48,870 bases of DNA. Origin: CAYOEV01 sp964403075 (GTDB lineage: Bacteria > Bacteroidota > Bacteroidia > Cytophagales > Cyclobacteriaceae). Below are positions 17,228 through 26,212 of the stretch, piece after piece; position 1 is the first letter of the stretch; the number at the start of each line of letters is the position of its first letter. Position numbers and translations under genes: made by a program. Below the pieces are notes generated by a model that saw nothing but the letters and a program-made list of their open reading frames with translations, searched no databases and was not told the DNA's origin. Location of the stretch: positions 1-48,870 of the forward strand of contig CAYOEV010000018.1 of assembly GCA_964403075.1 (NCBI GenBank), given 5' to 3'.

Positions 17228-17665
17228 GCCCAACCAGCTACGGAACATCCAGTTGGATTTTTGCTGACCGTTGATCAGACCGATCATCATGTCCTCTGTT
17301 TCCTGGTCACCCAGTTCAGCAGCCAGGGTCTTTACTTTTTCCTCCTGCGCGATAAGTCCTTCGAGTGACTCTTTCACGCCATTTACAGCCAGGCGATCTT
17401 CGGACACACCTTTGTGCACCTTTATATTGGATGTGGCCATGTAATCCTCGAAAGTATGCAAGGGCTCCCCACCAATGGTTAAAATGCGTTCTGCAAGGTC
17501 GTCGATGTTTGTAAGTGCTTCGGTGTAGAGATTCTCAAACTGAATATGCAGTTCGAAAAAATGCGTGCCTTTGATGTTCCAATGAAATCCACGCGTATTT
17601 TGATAGTAGATATGGAAATCGCTAAGCAATTGATTCAATTCGGTAATAAGATTATTTTTGCTCAT
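17222..17665 (-). CDS. dps: Dps family ferritin-like DNA-binding protein
   Basis: Dps proteins form 12-subunit shells that oxidise and store iron using H2O2 and protect DNA in stress and starvation. The 147-residue protein (ATG at 17665) has the family signature: NTRGFHWNIKG (23-33), His28 and His40 on the first ferroxidase side, and NIDDLAERI (53-61) with Asp55 and Glu59. The N-terminus is short and only mildly basic (MSKNN), so DNA binding may be weak. A methyltransferase gene ends 10 bases upstream on the same strand, so read-through is possible. An AT-rich stretch between them could hold a dps promoter (TTTG, then TAATCGAA 18 bases on), which is a weak match. Confidence 0.95.
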   Translation of the reverse strand: MSKNNLITELNQLLSDFHIYYQNTRGFHWNIKGTHFFELHIQFENLYTEALTNIDDLAERILTIGGEPLHTFEDYMATSNIKVHKGVSEDRLAVNGVKESLEGLIAQEEKVKTLAAELGDQETEDMMIGLINGQQKSNWMFRSWLGK

Positions 17666-17675
17666 AGTATTTCGA

Positions 17676-18443
17676 TTATTTATATAAAAAACAATACAAA
17701 TCAAGATTTAGGTCACTCGCTTCACGCAAAAAGTAGTCTTCCTGACTTATGGTGCTAATTAGTCCGGGATCCCCCTTTTCCAATTGATTTCGGTTGCGCC
17801 TGTTGAGTATTTCATAAGGCAAGCGCAGCAGCCATGCCGGCAATCGATGCTGTAGATTCAATATGTCATATCTCATGATGCGTTGTACCGATTTTCGATT
17901 TTCCTCATGGTATTGCATCACTTTTTCACTTCCCGCAATGCCTTTCATGTCTACTTTATCAAAAACTTTTGCTGCCAGCATTTGAAGTTCTTGCCACGTA
18001 TATTCCCGAATGTGCCAAGGATTGCGCGAAAGACTCATTTTTTTATTTGGAGTACTTAGGATGGCTACTCCACCGGGTTTGAGTAATCGGTGAATTTCCT
18101 GAAGAAAGTACAGGTCCTTTCTGATATGTTCGATGACCTGAAAACTGACGATTGTATCGTACTGGCCATCTTCGTTTATTGGAGGAAATGAAGCCTGACG
18201 AAACGTGTATCCAGGATAGGCAGCTGAAAGCTGATCGATCACCGAGCCAATTTTATCCAATGCCGTATAGTGGCTGGCTAGTGGGGCAAGTTCTTTTACT
18301 CCACGACCTTCACCGCAACCCAACTCCAAAAGATTTCCCTTAATGTACGGTTTGGCTACTGTATAAGCTTTGAGTAGCCGCTGGTGTAGGGGGTTGTCCG
18401 ATAAAATGGTATCCGAAGTAATTTCGGTTGTGTAAATGCCCAT
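17676..18443 (-). CDS. class I SAM-dependent methyltransferase (Methyltransf_11/23 type)
   Basis: This 255-residue protein has motif I LLELGCGEGRGV (38-49), TALDKIG as the acidic-loop region, YDTIVSFQVIEHI as the post-I segment and LLKPGGVAILSTPN as the later strand. The pattern VIEHI...LKPGG resembles UbiE/UbiG-like and cell-envelope methyltransferases, but the substrate is unknown. It is divergent from the GWxTD gene (61 bases between start codons) and lies 10 bases ahead of dps. Nothing else in the neighbourhood fixes its role. Confidence 0.88.
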   Translation of the reverse strand: MGIYTTEITSDTILSDNPLHQRLLKAYTVAKPYIKGNLLELGCGEGRGVKELAPLASHYTALDKIGSVIDQLSAAYPGYTFRQASFPPINEDGQYDTIVSFQVIEHIRKDLYFLQEIHRLLKPGGVAILSTPNKKMSLSRNPWHIREYTWQELQMLAAKVFDKVDMKGIAGSEKVMQYHEENRKSVQRIMRYDILNLQHRLPAWLLRLPYEILNRRNRNQLEKGDPGLISTISQEDYFLREASDLNLDLYCFLYK

Positions 18444-18479
18444 TATACAAAGAAATTAAATATCTGTGAATCCACTGTT

Positions 18480-18487
18480 TATATTTG
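18480..18487 (+). promoter_or_regulatory. candidate -7 box (TATATTTG) for the GWxTD gene
   Basis: TATATTTG matches TAnnTTTG exactly and lies 17 bases before the ATG at 18505. No clear -33 TTTG was found. Confidence 0.5.
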
Positions 18488-18504
18488 AATTGTTGAATAA
18501 GCGT

Positions 18505-19638
18505 ATGCTACCAGTCAGGAATTTTTGTTTGTTTGTCATGTCACTCTTAGTAAGTGGTGCTCTTTGGGCCATTGATCTTTCGGTATTCAACCTCGACTAC
18601 CTACGCAATCCAAATGCAGATGTCAGGGTTTCCTACCGGGTTATACAACCTGAGCGCAATTTATTCACTGTGATTCTGAGCGTACAAACAGCAGACTTGA
18701 GCAAATGGAAGGCAGGCTATTATGCCCAAAGTAGCTACCAGTCTGAACAACATCAGATTTTATCGCCTCAAGTACGCCAGTCGCAGGATTCATTATTAGC
18801 TAATCTTGTGATGTTGAATTTCACGACAGATCAGAATTTGCTTGTATTGGAGTACACCATTGAGGAAGAGGAGCAGGTACGGTTTTTTCCAATACCGCTC
18901 AGTTATGCGGTGGAAGGTCTGAATCTGATACCTCTGGTGAATGAACGTCCTTTGCTCAATCCTTACTTGAGTACGCAAGATTACAACTGGAACCTAGATG
19001 AGTCTCTTTATTACACCAGTTACACCGGAAATTATGGACCGGCGGATGCGCCAATGGATGAGATGAAGCCCTTATTTCCAAAATTTGATTACGACACCTT
19101 GATTGATGCGCGTCGTCCTGAGTTGGAGGACGGCCATTTATATGTGGTAAATACCGACTCTTTGGCCGATGACGGCATTTATTTTTTGAAAACCGCGCCC
19201 TACTACCCAAAGCTTCGGCGCATTGATGAACTGGTGCTGCCGCTCAAGTATATCACCACCGAGGTGGAGTATCAGTCTCTGTTGTCATCTGAAAATTCCC
19301 GAAAAACATTTGATGAATTTTGGTTGAGCACTTTTGGCACCAAATTTCGCGCGCGCAATGCCATACGCCGCTACTACCAGTCGGTCGAGGAGGCGAATCA
19401 GATGTTTACGACCATTAAGGAAGGGTGGAAAACTGATCGTGGGATGATTTACATTGTTTTTGGGCCTCCGGATGAAGTTTACCTGGATGACCGAGGCGAA
19501 ACATGGGTTTACGACAATGTTGCCTTTGATTTTGTCCGGGTGGGTACGGTATTTGGCACCATCCTGGGATTGACACGTGACAAACGGTTTGAAAAGGTCT
19601 GGTACAACAAGGTGGGCAACCTGCGTCGCACATTATGA
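18505..19638 (+). CDS. exported GWxTD-domain protein
   Basis: This 377-residue protein has a signal peptide (basic RN, hydrophobic run to about residue 22, cleavage near LWA). The C-terminal half holds the domain's name-giving motif GWKTD (307-311), followed by RGMIYIVFGPPDEV and TWVYDN, as in the GWxTD family of Bacteroidota and Acidobacteriota. The N-terminal part is beta-rich. The biochemical role of the family is unknown to me, and its export suggests an envelope function. I chose the ATG at 18505 because it gives a proper signal peptide; an in-frame GTG at 18466 does not. Its stop overlaps rlmB (ATGA). Confidence 0.9.
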   Translation: MLPVRNFCLFVMSLLVSGALWAIDLSVFNLDYLRNPNADVRVSYRVIQPERNLFTVILSVQTADLSKWKAGYYAQSSYQSEQHQILSPQVRQSQDSLLANLVMLNFTTDQNLLVLEYTIEEEEQVRFFPIPLSYAVEGLNLIPLVNERPLLNPYLSTQDYNWNLDESLYYTSYTGNYGPADAPMDEMKPLFPKFDYDTLIDARRPELEDGHLYVVNTDSLADDGIYFLKTAPYYPKLRRIDELVLPLKYITTEVEYQSLLSSENSRKTFDEFWLSTFGTKFRARNAIRRYYQSVEEANQMFTTIKEGWKTDRGMIYIVFGPPDEVYLDDRGETWVYDNVAFDFVRVGTVFGTILGLTRDKRFEKVWYNKVGNLRRTL

Positions 19639-20384
19639 AGCAAACCACGGAAGCCCACATGATCTATGGTTTACGGGCCATTATCGAACATATAGTCGCA
19701 GGAAAGGAAATTGAGCGCATTTTACTCCAGCAGGGATTGAAGGGTGGGTTGGCGCTTCAATTAGAGGAATTGGCCAGGCATCGGCAGGTACCAGTTTCTA
19801 AGGTGCCATTGCCAAGATTGAATAGAACGACCCGGAAAAATCATCAGGGGGCCATTGCGTACGTTTCACCGGTACGTTATCAACCCATCGATGAGGTGGT
19901 GGCCAGAGTGTACGAATCCGGTGAGCAGCCGCTGGTTGTGGTTTTGGACGGCATCACCGACGTTAGAAATTTTGGATCTATTTGCAGAACTGCCGAGTGT
20001 ATGGGGGTGCATGCCGTGGTGATCCCCATCAAGGGTGCTGCCCAGGTATCAGCGGATGCCATCAAGACATCTGCCGGAGCACTGAATCACCTTCCGATTA
20101 ATCGGGCAGAGAACCTGGCTGAAACCGTATCTCGTTTGAAAGAAAGTGGGCTGAAGGTGGTGGCATGTACCGAGAAGAGTGACCAGACCATCTATCAGGC
20201 GGATTTCAACCAGCCTATTGTGCTCATGATGGGCGCGGAAGACGCAGGCATCTCTGCCCCATTATTGGCATTGGCCGACGAAAAGCTTAGTATTCCTATA
20301 CTGGGTCAGATTGCGTCTTTGAACGTAGGGAGTGCCTGTTCCATCATATTGGGAGAGGTGGTCCGTCAGACGCGGTCTGGGTAG
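19635..20384 (+). CDS. rlmB: 23S rRNA (guanosine-2'-O-)-methyltransferase RlmB/TrmH family
   Basis: RlmB methylates the ribose of G2251 in 23S rRNA. The 249-residue protein has an N-terminal substrate-binding domain with the opening YGLRAIIEHI. The SPOUT knot follows with motif 1 GITDVRNFGSICRTAE (106-121), motif 2 MGAEDAGIS (199-207) and motif 3 PILGQIASLNVGSA (221-234). This matches RlmB better than TrmH for tRNA because of the N-terminal domain, but other TrmH-type targets cannot be excluded. It is coupled by ATGA to the GWxTD gene, and its end overlaps manC tail to tail by 19 bases. Confidence 0.93.
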   Translation: MKQTTEAHMIYGLRAIIEHIVAGKEIERILLQQGLKGGLALQLEELARHRQVPVSKVPLPRLNRTTRKNHQGAIAYVSPVRYQPIDEVVARVYESGEQPLVVVLDGITDVRNFGSICRTAECMGVHAVVIPIKGAAQVSADAIKTSAGALNHLPINRAENLAETVSRLKESGLKVVACTEKSDQTIYQADFNQPIVLMMGAEDAGISAPLLALADEKLSIPILGQIASLNVGSACSIILGEVVRQTRSG

Positions 20385-21436
20385 CGTTCTTTTACTTCTT
20401 TGACGTAAGATCGAAATCGGGAACCGTCATCTTTCCTACAAATGAGCAGTACATCCTTAAAATCAGCGATGAGGTAATCGTGTACATCCTCCAGGATGGC
20501 GATCTTACCGTCAGCGAGCTTGACATAATTGTTGCTGCTGTCGTAAACAATGACTTCGCCATCAATTACATTGCCATACTCATCCTTCTCGCGTAGTTCA
20601 TACAGGGCATTCCAGCTTCCCAGATCTGACCAGGAAAAGTCCCCAAGCACCATACAGACGTTATCTGCTTTTTCCATGATGGCATAATCGATGGAAATGT
20701 TGCGGCACTGCGCGTAAGTATCGCGTATAAATTTTTCCTCTCCGGCATGGTAAAAATGATTCCGGCCCGCTTCAAAGAGCTCAGCCATTTCAGGATCGTG
20801 TATTACAAATGCCTCGATAATGGACCGTACCGACCATACGAATATGCCAGCATTCCATACAAAGTCTCCACTGTCGAGAAATTTTTGGGCCAGTTCTTTC
20901 TCAGGCTTTTCAGTAAATGTTTTTACTTTTTGCGTCGGGGTGTTGGATTCAATGTACTGGATGTATCCATAGCCGGTTTCTGGGTGTGTGGGCGGAATAC
21001 CAATGGTGAGCAATTCATTTTTTATTCTCGCCTCTTCAACGGCTGTCTGAATGGTATCAAGAAATTTTTTTTCCTGAAAAATGGCGTGGTCGGAAGGTGT
21101 GATGACCATGACAGCGTCCGGATTTTTTTCTCTGAGCTTATAGGCCGCGTAAGCAACGCATGGGGCGGTATTTCGTTTACTGGGCTCAAGCAGTAATTGG
21201 TCGGCCGACATGTCAGGGAATTGTTCTTTGAGAATATCGGCGTAGCGCTCATTAGAAACGATCATCATTTGATCCAGCGGTGCCAGCGGAGCAAATCGGT
21301 CGCAAGTCATCTGCAGTAATGACTTGCCTGTGCCCAAGACATCCAGAAACTGTTTCGGGTTCCCCTGGCGACTGTGCGGCCAAAAACGCGTTCCGGTACC
21401 GCCTGCCATGACGACTACAAACAGATCATTTGTCAT
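20366..21436 (-). CDS. manC: mannose-1-phosphate guanylyltransferase
   Basis: This enzyme makes GDP-mannose from mannose-1-phosphate and GTP, feeding glycan and GDP-fucose synthesis. The 356-residue protein starts with the nucleotidyltransferase signature VVMAGGTGTRFWPHSRQGNP (8-27), continues with a NPKQFLDVLG segment, and has the later ETGYGYIQY, FTEKPEKELAQ, WNAGIFVW and GDFSWSDLGSW motifs. It lacks the C-terminal isomerase (cupin) domain of bifunctional ManC/AlgA proteins. The gene is divergent from recQ across a 152-base promoter region and overlaps rlmB at its end. No other polysaccharide genes adjoin it. Confidence 0.95.
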   Translation of the reverse strand: MTNDLFVVVMAGGTGTRFWPHSRQGNPKQFLDVLGTGKSLLQMTCDRFAPLAPLDQMMIVSNERYADILKEQFPDMSADQLLLEPSKRNTAPCVAYAAYKLREKNPDAVMVITPSDHAIFQEKKFLDTIQTAVEEARIKNELLTIGIPPTHPETGYGYIQYIESNTPTQKVKTFTEKPEKELAQKFLDSGDFVWNAGIFVWSVRSIIEAFVIHDPEMAELFEAGRNHFYHAGEEKFIRDTYAQCRNISIDYAIMEKADNVCMVLGDFSWSDLGSWNALYELREKDEYGNVIDGEVIVYDSSNNYVKLADGKIAILEDVHDYLIADFKDVLLICRKDDGSRFRSYVKEVKERYPDRV

Positions 21437-21477
21437 CGGATAAATGGGTTAATAGATGTGGTGTGACTAACTTTGAG

Positions 21478-21508
21478 TAAATATAACATTTTGCAATTCC
21501 CATCTCAA
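21478..21508 (-). promoter_or_regulatory. candidate manC promoter (-33 TTG, -7 TATATTTA)
   Basis: On the reverse strand TTG (21506-21508) is followed after 20 bases by TATATTTA (21478-21485), one base off TAnnTTTG. Spacing and both elements fit a Bacteroidota promoter about 40 bases before the manC ATG. Confidence 0.5.
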
Positions 21509-21539
21509 TTTGTGATTTCAATCACCACCTCTTTTCACC

Positions 21540-21570
21540 TTTGTTGAGACCGTTTAATTGATTAATTTAC
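21540..21570 (+). promoter_or_regulatory. candidate recQ promoter (-33 TTTG, -7 TAATTTAC)
   Basis: TTTG (21540-21543) is followed after exactly 19 bases by TAATTTAC (21563-21570), two bases off TAnnTTTG at its end. It lies 18 bases before the recQ ATG. A second match, TAACTTTG at 21468-21475, lacks a -33 element. Confidence 0.5.
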
Positions 21571-21588
21571 TCAAGAGTGACTGCAATT

Positions 21589-23769
21589 ATGAACGCTGCA
21601 GCTGAGGCAGATATTAAAGCGACTTTAAAGCGGGTTTTTGGCTACGATACTTTTCGTGGAAACCAACATTCCATCATTCATCACCTGATGAATGGACAGA
21701 ATGCTTTTGTCGTCATGCCCACAGGTGCTGGGAAGTCACTTTGCTACCAGTTGCCGGCCATCATGAATGAGGGTACGGCCATTGTCATTTCTCCCCTCAT
21801 CGCCTTGATGAAAAATCAGGTAGATCAGATGAATGCTGTTGGTATACATGCGCGATTCATGAATTCCACACTTTCTCGTGCCGAGCTTACGCAGGTAAAA
21901 AAGGACACGATGGAAGGAAAAACCAAACTGCTTTACCTTGCCCCTGAATCTCTGACAAAGGCAGGAAATTTAGAGTTTCTAAAGAAAATAAAAATATCCT
22001 TCGTAGCCATTGATGAAGCCCATTGCATTTCCGAATGGGGCCATGATTTTCGTCCCGAATATCGACGCATTCGTACCATGCTCGAGGAATTAGGCGAGGT
22101 GCCAATCATAGCCTTAACGGCTACGGCTACGCCCAAAGTGCAGCTGGACATCATCCGTAGTTTGAGAATGGAAGACACTCGGCTATTCCAATCTTCGTTC
22201 AATAGGGAAAACCTGTACTATGAAGTGAGACCAAAGCAGGAGGCCAAAAAGCACCTCATACGCTTTATCAAAGACCGCCATGGGCAATCTGGGATCATTT
22301 ATTGTCTGAGCAGAAAAAAGGTGGAAGAGATCGCCAGTTTTCTACAGGTAAATGACCTTAAAGCGGCTCCATACCACGCAGGTATGGACGCCAAAGAGCG
22401 AATGAAAAACCAAGATGCCTTTTTGAACGAAGAGGTAGATATCATTGTAGCCACGATTGCTTTTGGGATGGGTATCGACAAGCCGGATGTACGCTTTGTG
22501 GTACACTACGATGCGCCCAAGTCCATCGAAGGATATTACCAAGAAACTGGACGTGCCGGCAGGGATGGCATAGGCAGCCATTGTCTCATGTTTTATTCCT
22601 ATAACGACATCCTTAAACTCGAAAAATTTAGTAAGGATAAAGCTGTATCAGAGCGTGAAAATGCACGACTCCTACTAGATGAGTTGGCAGCCTATGCCGA
22701 ATCAGGTGTTTGTAGAAGAAAGCAGCTGCTTCATTATTTCGGTGAAGAATGGACGTTGGAAAACTGTGAAAATTGTGACAACTGCGTGCACCCCAAACCA
22801 TATTTTAACGGTCAAAAAGAAGTGGCATTGGCCATACAAGTAGTGGAGATGACCAATGAGCGATTTGAAATCAATCATCTGGCCTCGGTTTTGGCGGGAA
22901 AGTCTACCAGTCATGTAGAAAGCTACAGCCATAATGAATTAGAGGTATTCGGTGCGGGCAAGGAACATGAGGAAAATTTTTGGAGGTCAGTCATCCGACA
23001 GAGTTTGATGTATGAGCTATTGGTCAAAGATTTGGACAACCCAGGCATTTATCTGCTCACGCAAAAGGGACGCGAATTTCTGAAAGACCCTTATCCCCTA
23101 CGTCTTTTTGAAGACCACGTATATGAGATTAAAGGGGATGAGGAAGAGTTTGCATCCACGACCATAGATGCCAAGGCTTACGACCGGACGCTTTTTGATA
23201 TGTTGAAAGCCTTACGTAAAAAAGTTGCCCACAACAAGGGCCTACCCCCTTACGTCATCTTTCAGGACCCCTCACTTGAAGAAATGGCTACCACTTATCC
23301 AATGTCTGCCGATGACCTGAAAAAAATTGTGGGTATAGGCGAGAGTAAGGCTAGAAAATTTGGTGCAGAATTTATCAAACTCATTCAAAGATATGTTGAG
23401 GAAAATGATATCACTACCATGTCTGATGTGCTGGTGAAATCCTCAGGTGCCAAATCAAAAAATAAAATTCACATCATTACCCAAATAGATAAGAAAATTG
23501 ATTTTGAGGAAATTGCCGAAGACCGTAACCTCACCTATGACAAGTTGATCAAGGAGGTCGAAATCATCTGTTTTGGCGGTACCAAACTCAATATTGATTA
23601 TTACATCAATCAATTAATGGACCAGGACCGCCAGGAGGACATTCGTGATTATTTCATGAATGCGGATTCAGATGACCTCAATGAGGCGGTGGAAGAACTG
23701 GGGGATGACTTCAGCGAAGATGAAATTCGATTGTATCGTATAAAGTTTATGTCCGAACACGCGCATTGA
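21589..23769 (+). CDS. recQ: ATP-dependent DNA helicase RecQ
   Basis: RecQ unwinds DNA 3' to 5' in recombination and fork repair. The 726-residue protein has Walker A MPTGAGKS (43-50), the DEAH box IDEAHCISEWGHDFR (141-155), ALTATAT as motif III, GIIYCLSRKKVE as motif IV and the motif VI-type QETGRAGRDG. It then has the zinc-binding RQC region, with Cys in GVCRRKQLLHYFGEEW and CENCDNC, and a C-terminal HRDC domain (FDMLKALRKKVAHNKGLPPYVIF). A further helical C-terminal region of about 130 residues resembles the HTH_40-type tail seen in some RecQ proteins. I chose the ATG at 21589 over a GTG at 21577. Confidence 0.97.
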   Translation: MNAAAEADIKATLKRVFGYDTFRGNQHSIIHHLMNGQNAFVVMPTGAGKSLCYQLPAIMNEGTAIVISPLIALMKNQVDQMNAVGIHARFMNSTLSRAELTQVKKDTMEGKTKLLYLAPESLTKAGNLEFLKKIKISFVAIDEAHCISEWGHDFRPEYRRIRTMLEELGEVPIIALTATATPKVQLDIIRSLRMEDTRLFQSSFNRENLYYEVRPKQEAKKHLIRFIKDRHGQSGIIYCLSRKKVEEIASFLQVNDLKAAPYHAGMDAKERMKNQDAFLNEEVDIIVATIAFGMGIDKPDVRFVVHYDAPKSIEGYYQETGRAGRDGIGSHCLMFYSYNDILKLEKFSKDKAVSERENARLLLDELAAYAESGVCRRKQLLHYFGEEWTLENCENCDNCVHPKPYFNGQKEVALAIQVVEMTNERFEINHLASVLAGKSTSHVESYSHNELEVFGAGKEHEENFWRSVIRQSLMYELLVKDLDNPGIYLLTQKGREFLKDPYPLRLFEDHVYEIKGDEEEFASTTIDAKAYDRTLFDMLKALRKKVAHNKGLPPYVIFQDPSLEEMATTYPMSADDLKKIVGIGESKARKFGAEFIKLIQRYVEENDITTMSDVLVKSSGAKSKNKIHIITQIDKKIDFEEIAEDRNLTYDKLIKEVEIICFGGTKLNIDYYINQLMDQDRQEDIRDYFMNADSDDLNEAVEELGDDFSEDEIRLYRIKFMSEHAH

Positions 23770-23796
23770 TTTTAATTGTGCCTTACCTGCAATAGT

Positions 23797-25077
23797 ATGA
23801 ATGTACTGGTCATTGGATCTGGCGGACGAGAACATGTCCTGTGCTGGAAAATTGCCCAAAGTCCACTGGTAGATAAAATCTTCATAGCTCCGGGAAATGG
23901 AGGGACTGAACAGGTAGGTATCAACCTGGACATCGATCCTACGAATTTTGATCAGCTCAAAAAAGTCTTACTGCACCATCGGGTTCAGTTGTTGGTGGTG
24001 GGACCGGAAGCTGTATTGGTTGCCGGTCTGGCCGATAGCGTGCACGCAGATCCGGAGCTTTCCGAGGTGAAGGTTATTGGACCTGGAAAAGCTGGAGCCA
24101 GGCTCGAAGGCAGCAAGGTGTTTTCAAAGGCTTTCATGGAGCGACATGGAATTCCCACAGGATCGGCTAAAGTTTTTACCGCCGACAACCTGGTTGAAGG
24201 GCTCAGTTATCTGGAGGAATTGCAGCCACCCTATGTGCTAAAGGCAGATGGACTGGCAGGAGGAAAGGGAGTGGTGATTGCCCGGGACATTGAGGAGGCA
24301 CGGGCCACTTTAAAGGATCTAATTAACGGGCGTTTTGGTGAAGCAAGTACTCAGGTGCTGATCGAGGAATTTTTGCAGGGTATTGAGGTTTCTTATTTTG
24401 TGCTCACGGATGGTGAAACTTATCGTTTGCTGCCAGAGGCCAAAGACTACAAGCGAATTGGCGAAGGAGACCAAGGCCCAAACACCGGCGGTATGGGTGC
24501 CGTATCACCGGTAATTTTTGCCGATCGGGAATTTCGCCGAAAAGTGCAAAAGCGCATCATTCAACCTACTATCGAAGGCTTGAAAAAAGAAAGCATTCCT
24601 TACACAGGTTTTATCTTTTTTGGGCTGATGAATGTGGCAGGCAATCCGTATGTCATTGAATACAATGTCCGCCTTGGGGACCCTGAAGCAGAGGCCATTC
24701 TGCCGCGTCTTAAGACAGATTTGGTGGCATTGATGTTGGCGGCAGCGGATGGAGAATTAATTGATACGGAAGTTGAGTTCGAGCGCTACACAGCGGTAAC
24801 GGTCATGTTGGTAAGTGAAGGGTACCCAGGCGCCTACGAAAAAGGTAAGACCATTGAGCATCCGAAATTTAAGCAAGTACTGGCCTTTCATGCGGGTACG
24901 CGAAGGCAAGGTGGGCATCTGCTAACCAATGGGGGTCGCGTTCTGGCGCTCACTGCCCTGGGTAAGAACCTTGGGGAATCAGTGAGTTATGCCATGCAGG
25001 CAGCTGAAAAAGTGAATTGGCCGGGTGTAAATTATCGTAAAGACATTGGTACCGATCTTCGAGAATTAGGTCAGTAG
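23797..25077 (+). CDS. purD: phosphoribosylamine-glycine ligase (GAR synthetase)
   Basis: PurD joins phosphoribosylamine and glycine with ATP in step two of purine synthesis. The 426-residue protein begins MNVLVIGSGGREHVLCWKIA, the typical opening. The ATP-grasp core follows with VLKADGLAGGKGVVIA, LIEEFLQGIEVSYFVLTDG, the signature GPNTGGMGAVSP and YNVRLGDPEAEAILPRL. Length and order are normal. The start lies 27 bases after recQ's stop, so the two may be co-transcribed. No other purine genes lie nearby. Confidence 0.98.
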   Translation: MNVLVIGSGGREHVLCWKIAQSPLVDKIFIAPGNGGTEQVGINLDIDPTNFDQLKKVLLHHRVQLLVVGPEAVLVAGLADSVHADPELSEVKVIGPGKAGARLEGSKVFSKAFMERHGIPTGSAKVFTADNLVEGLSYLEELQPPYVLKADGLAGGKGVVIARDIEEARATLKDLINGRFGEASTQVLIEEFLQGIEVSYFVLTDGETYRLLPEAKDYKRIGEGDQGPNTGGMGAVSPVIFADREFRRKVQKRIIQPTIEGLKKESIPYTGFIFFGLMNVAGNPYVIEYNVRLGDPEAEAILPRLKTDLVALMLAAADGELIDTEVEFERYTAVTVMLVSEGYPGAYEKGKTIEHPKFKQVLAFHAGTRRQGGHLLTNGGRVLALTALGKNLGESVSYAMQAAEKVNWPGVNYRKDIGTDLRELGQ

Positions 25078-25093
25078 AGTAAACCGAACCCTT

Positions 25094-25101
25094 TATATTT
25101 G
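25094..25101 (+). promoter_or_regulatory. candidate -7 box (TATATTTG) for ricT-gldH
   Basis: TATATTTG matches TAnnTTTG exactly and ends 19 bases before the ricT ATG, between purD and ricT. Confidence 0.5.
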
Positions 25102-25120
25102 AAATGGTTAATCACTACAC

Positions 25121-26212
25121 ATGGGCTGCGCAGGATGTTCATCGAATGGGAATGTTGCCGGTTGTAACAATCATGGGGATTGTAAAACCGGTGGTTGTAA
25201 CAAATTGAATACTTTCAATTGGTTGGCAGACATGACCGTCTCTAAGTCCGGTACTTACCCCTATCTCGAGGTGCGGTTCAAAAACGGGCGTAAGGATTTC
25301 TTCAAAAACGATAAGGAGTTGGCCTTGGTGACTGGCGATGCGGTAGTAGTAGATGTGCCCAATGGTCACCACATCGGTTATGTGAGTTTGCAGGGTGAAT
25401 TGGTGCGTTTGCAGATGAAAAAGAAAAAAGTGGAGGAAGCAACGCTTAGATCTATTTACCGTCAGGCCTCGGTCAAGGACATGGAAACGTACAGACAGGT
25501 CCGGGATAGGGAGTCTGCTATGGTCTATCGCACCCGGGAAATAATCCAGGAATTGAAGCTTGAAATGAAATTAACCGATGTGGAATTTCAGGCCGATCAA
25601 ACCAAGGCAACCTTCTTTTATTCGGCCGATGAGCGTGTGGATTTTCGTGAGCTGATCAAACGATTAGCCATGGAATTTAAAATCCGTGTAGAAATGCGCC
25701 AGATAAGTTTGCGCCAAGAGGCTGGCCGCATTGGCGGTATCGGTTCATGTGGACGAGAATTGTGTTGTTCTACGTGGTTATCCGATTTCAAGTCGGTCTC
25801 TATCAATGCGGCCCGTTACCAAAACCTCTCCCTTAACCCGAACAAGCTTTCAGGACAATGCGGCCGTCTAAAATGTTGTCTGAATTATGAACTCGATACT
25901 TACCAGGAGGCATTGCGCGACATTCCTAAAGTTGAAGTGCCGCTTAGGACATTACAAGGAAATGCTCATCTACAGAAAACAGATATCTTTCGAAAAATCC
26001 TTTGGTTTTCATTTGCTGAGGAACAAACGTGGTTTCCAGTAACGGCGGACCGGGTGAGGCAAATATTGGAAATGAACAAACGCCAGGAGGTACCAAAATC
26101 ATTGGACGACAATGAGCCGGAATTTGTGTCAGCGTCAGACCGGTTAAATGAGGATCTGGATGCCATGGACCGAAGATTTCGGCAACAGAAAAGAGGAAAA
26201 AAGAGGAAATGA
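25121..26212 (+). CDS. ricT: PSP1-domain iron-sulfur protein RicT (YaaT)
   Basis: The 363-residue protein has the PSP1 C-terminal domain, with its Cys clusters GSCGRELCCSTWLSDF and GQCGRLKCCLNYE. In Bacillus subtilis, RicT (YaaT) together with RicA and RicF forms the Y-complex, which carries [4Fe-4S] clusters and steers mRNA processing by RNase Y and phosphorelay. The Bacteroidota version has an additional N-terminus very rich in Cys and Gly (MGCAGCSSNG, GCNNHGDCKTGGC), which may bind metal. The C-terminus is basic (QQKRGKKRK). Partners RicA and RicF are not seen here, so the B. subtilis role may not carry over. It is coupled to gldH by a 4-base overlap. Confidence 0.9.
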   Translation: MGCAGCSSNGNVAGCNNHGDCKTGGCNKLNTFNWLADMTVSKSGTYPYLEVRFKNGRKDFFKNDKELALVTGDAVVVDVPNGHHIGYVSLQGELVRLQMKKKKVEEATLRSIYRQASVKDMETYRQVRDRESAMVYRTREIIQELKLEMKLTDVEFQADQTKATFFYSADERVDFRELIKRLAMEFKIRVEMRQISLRQEAGRIGGIGSCGRELCCSTWLSDFKSVSINAARYQNLSLNPNKLSGQCGRLKCCLNYELDTYQEALRDIPKVEVPLRTLQGNAHLQKTDIFRKILWFSFAEEQTWFPVTADRVRQILEMNKRQEVPKSLDDNEPEFVSASDRLNEDLDAMDRRFRQQKRGKKRK

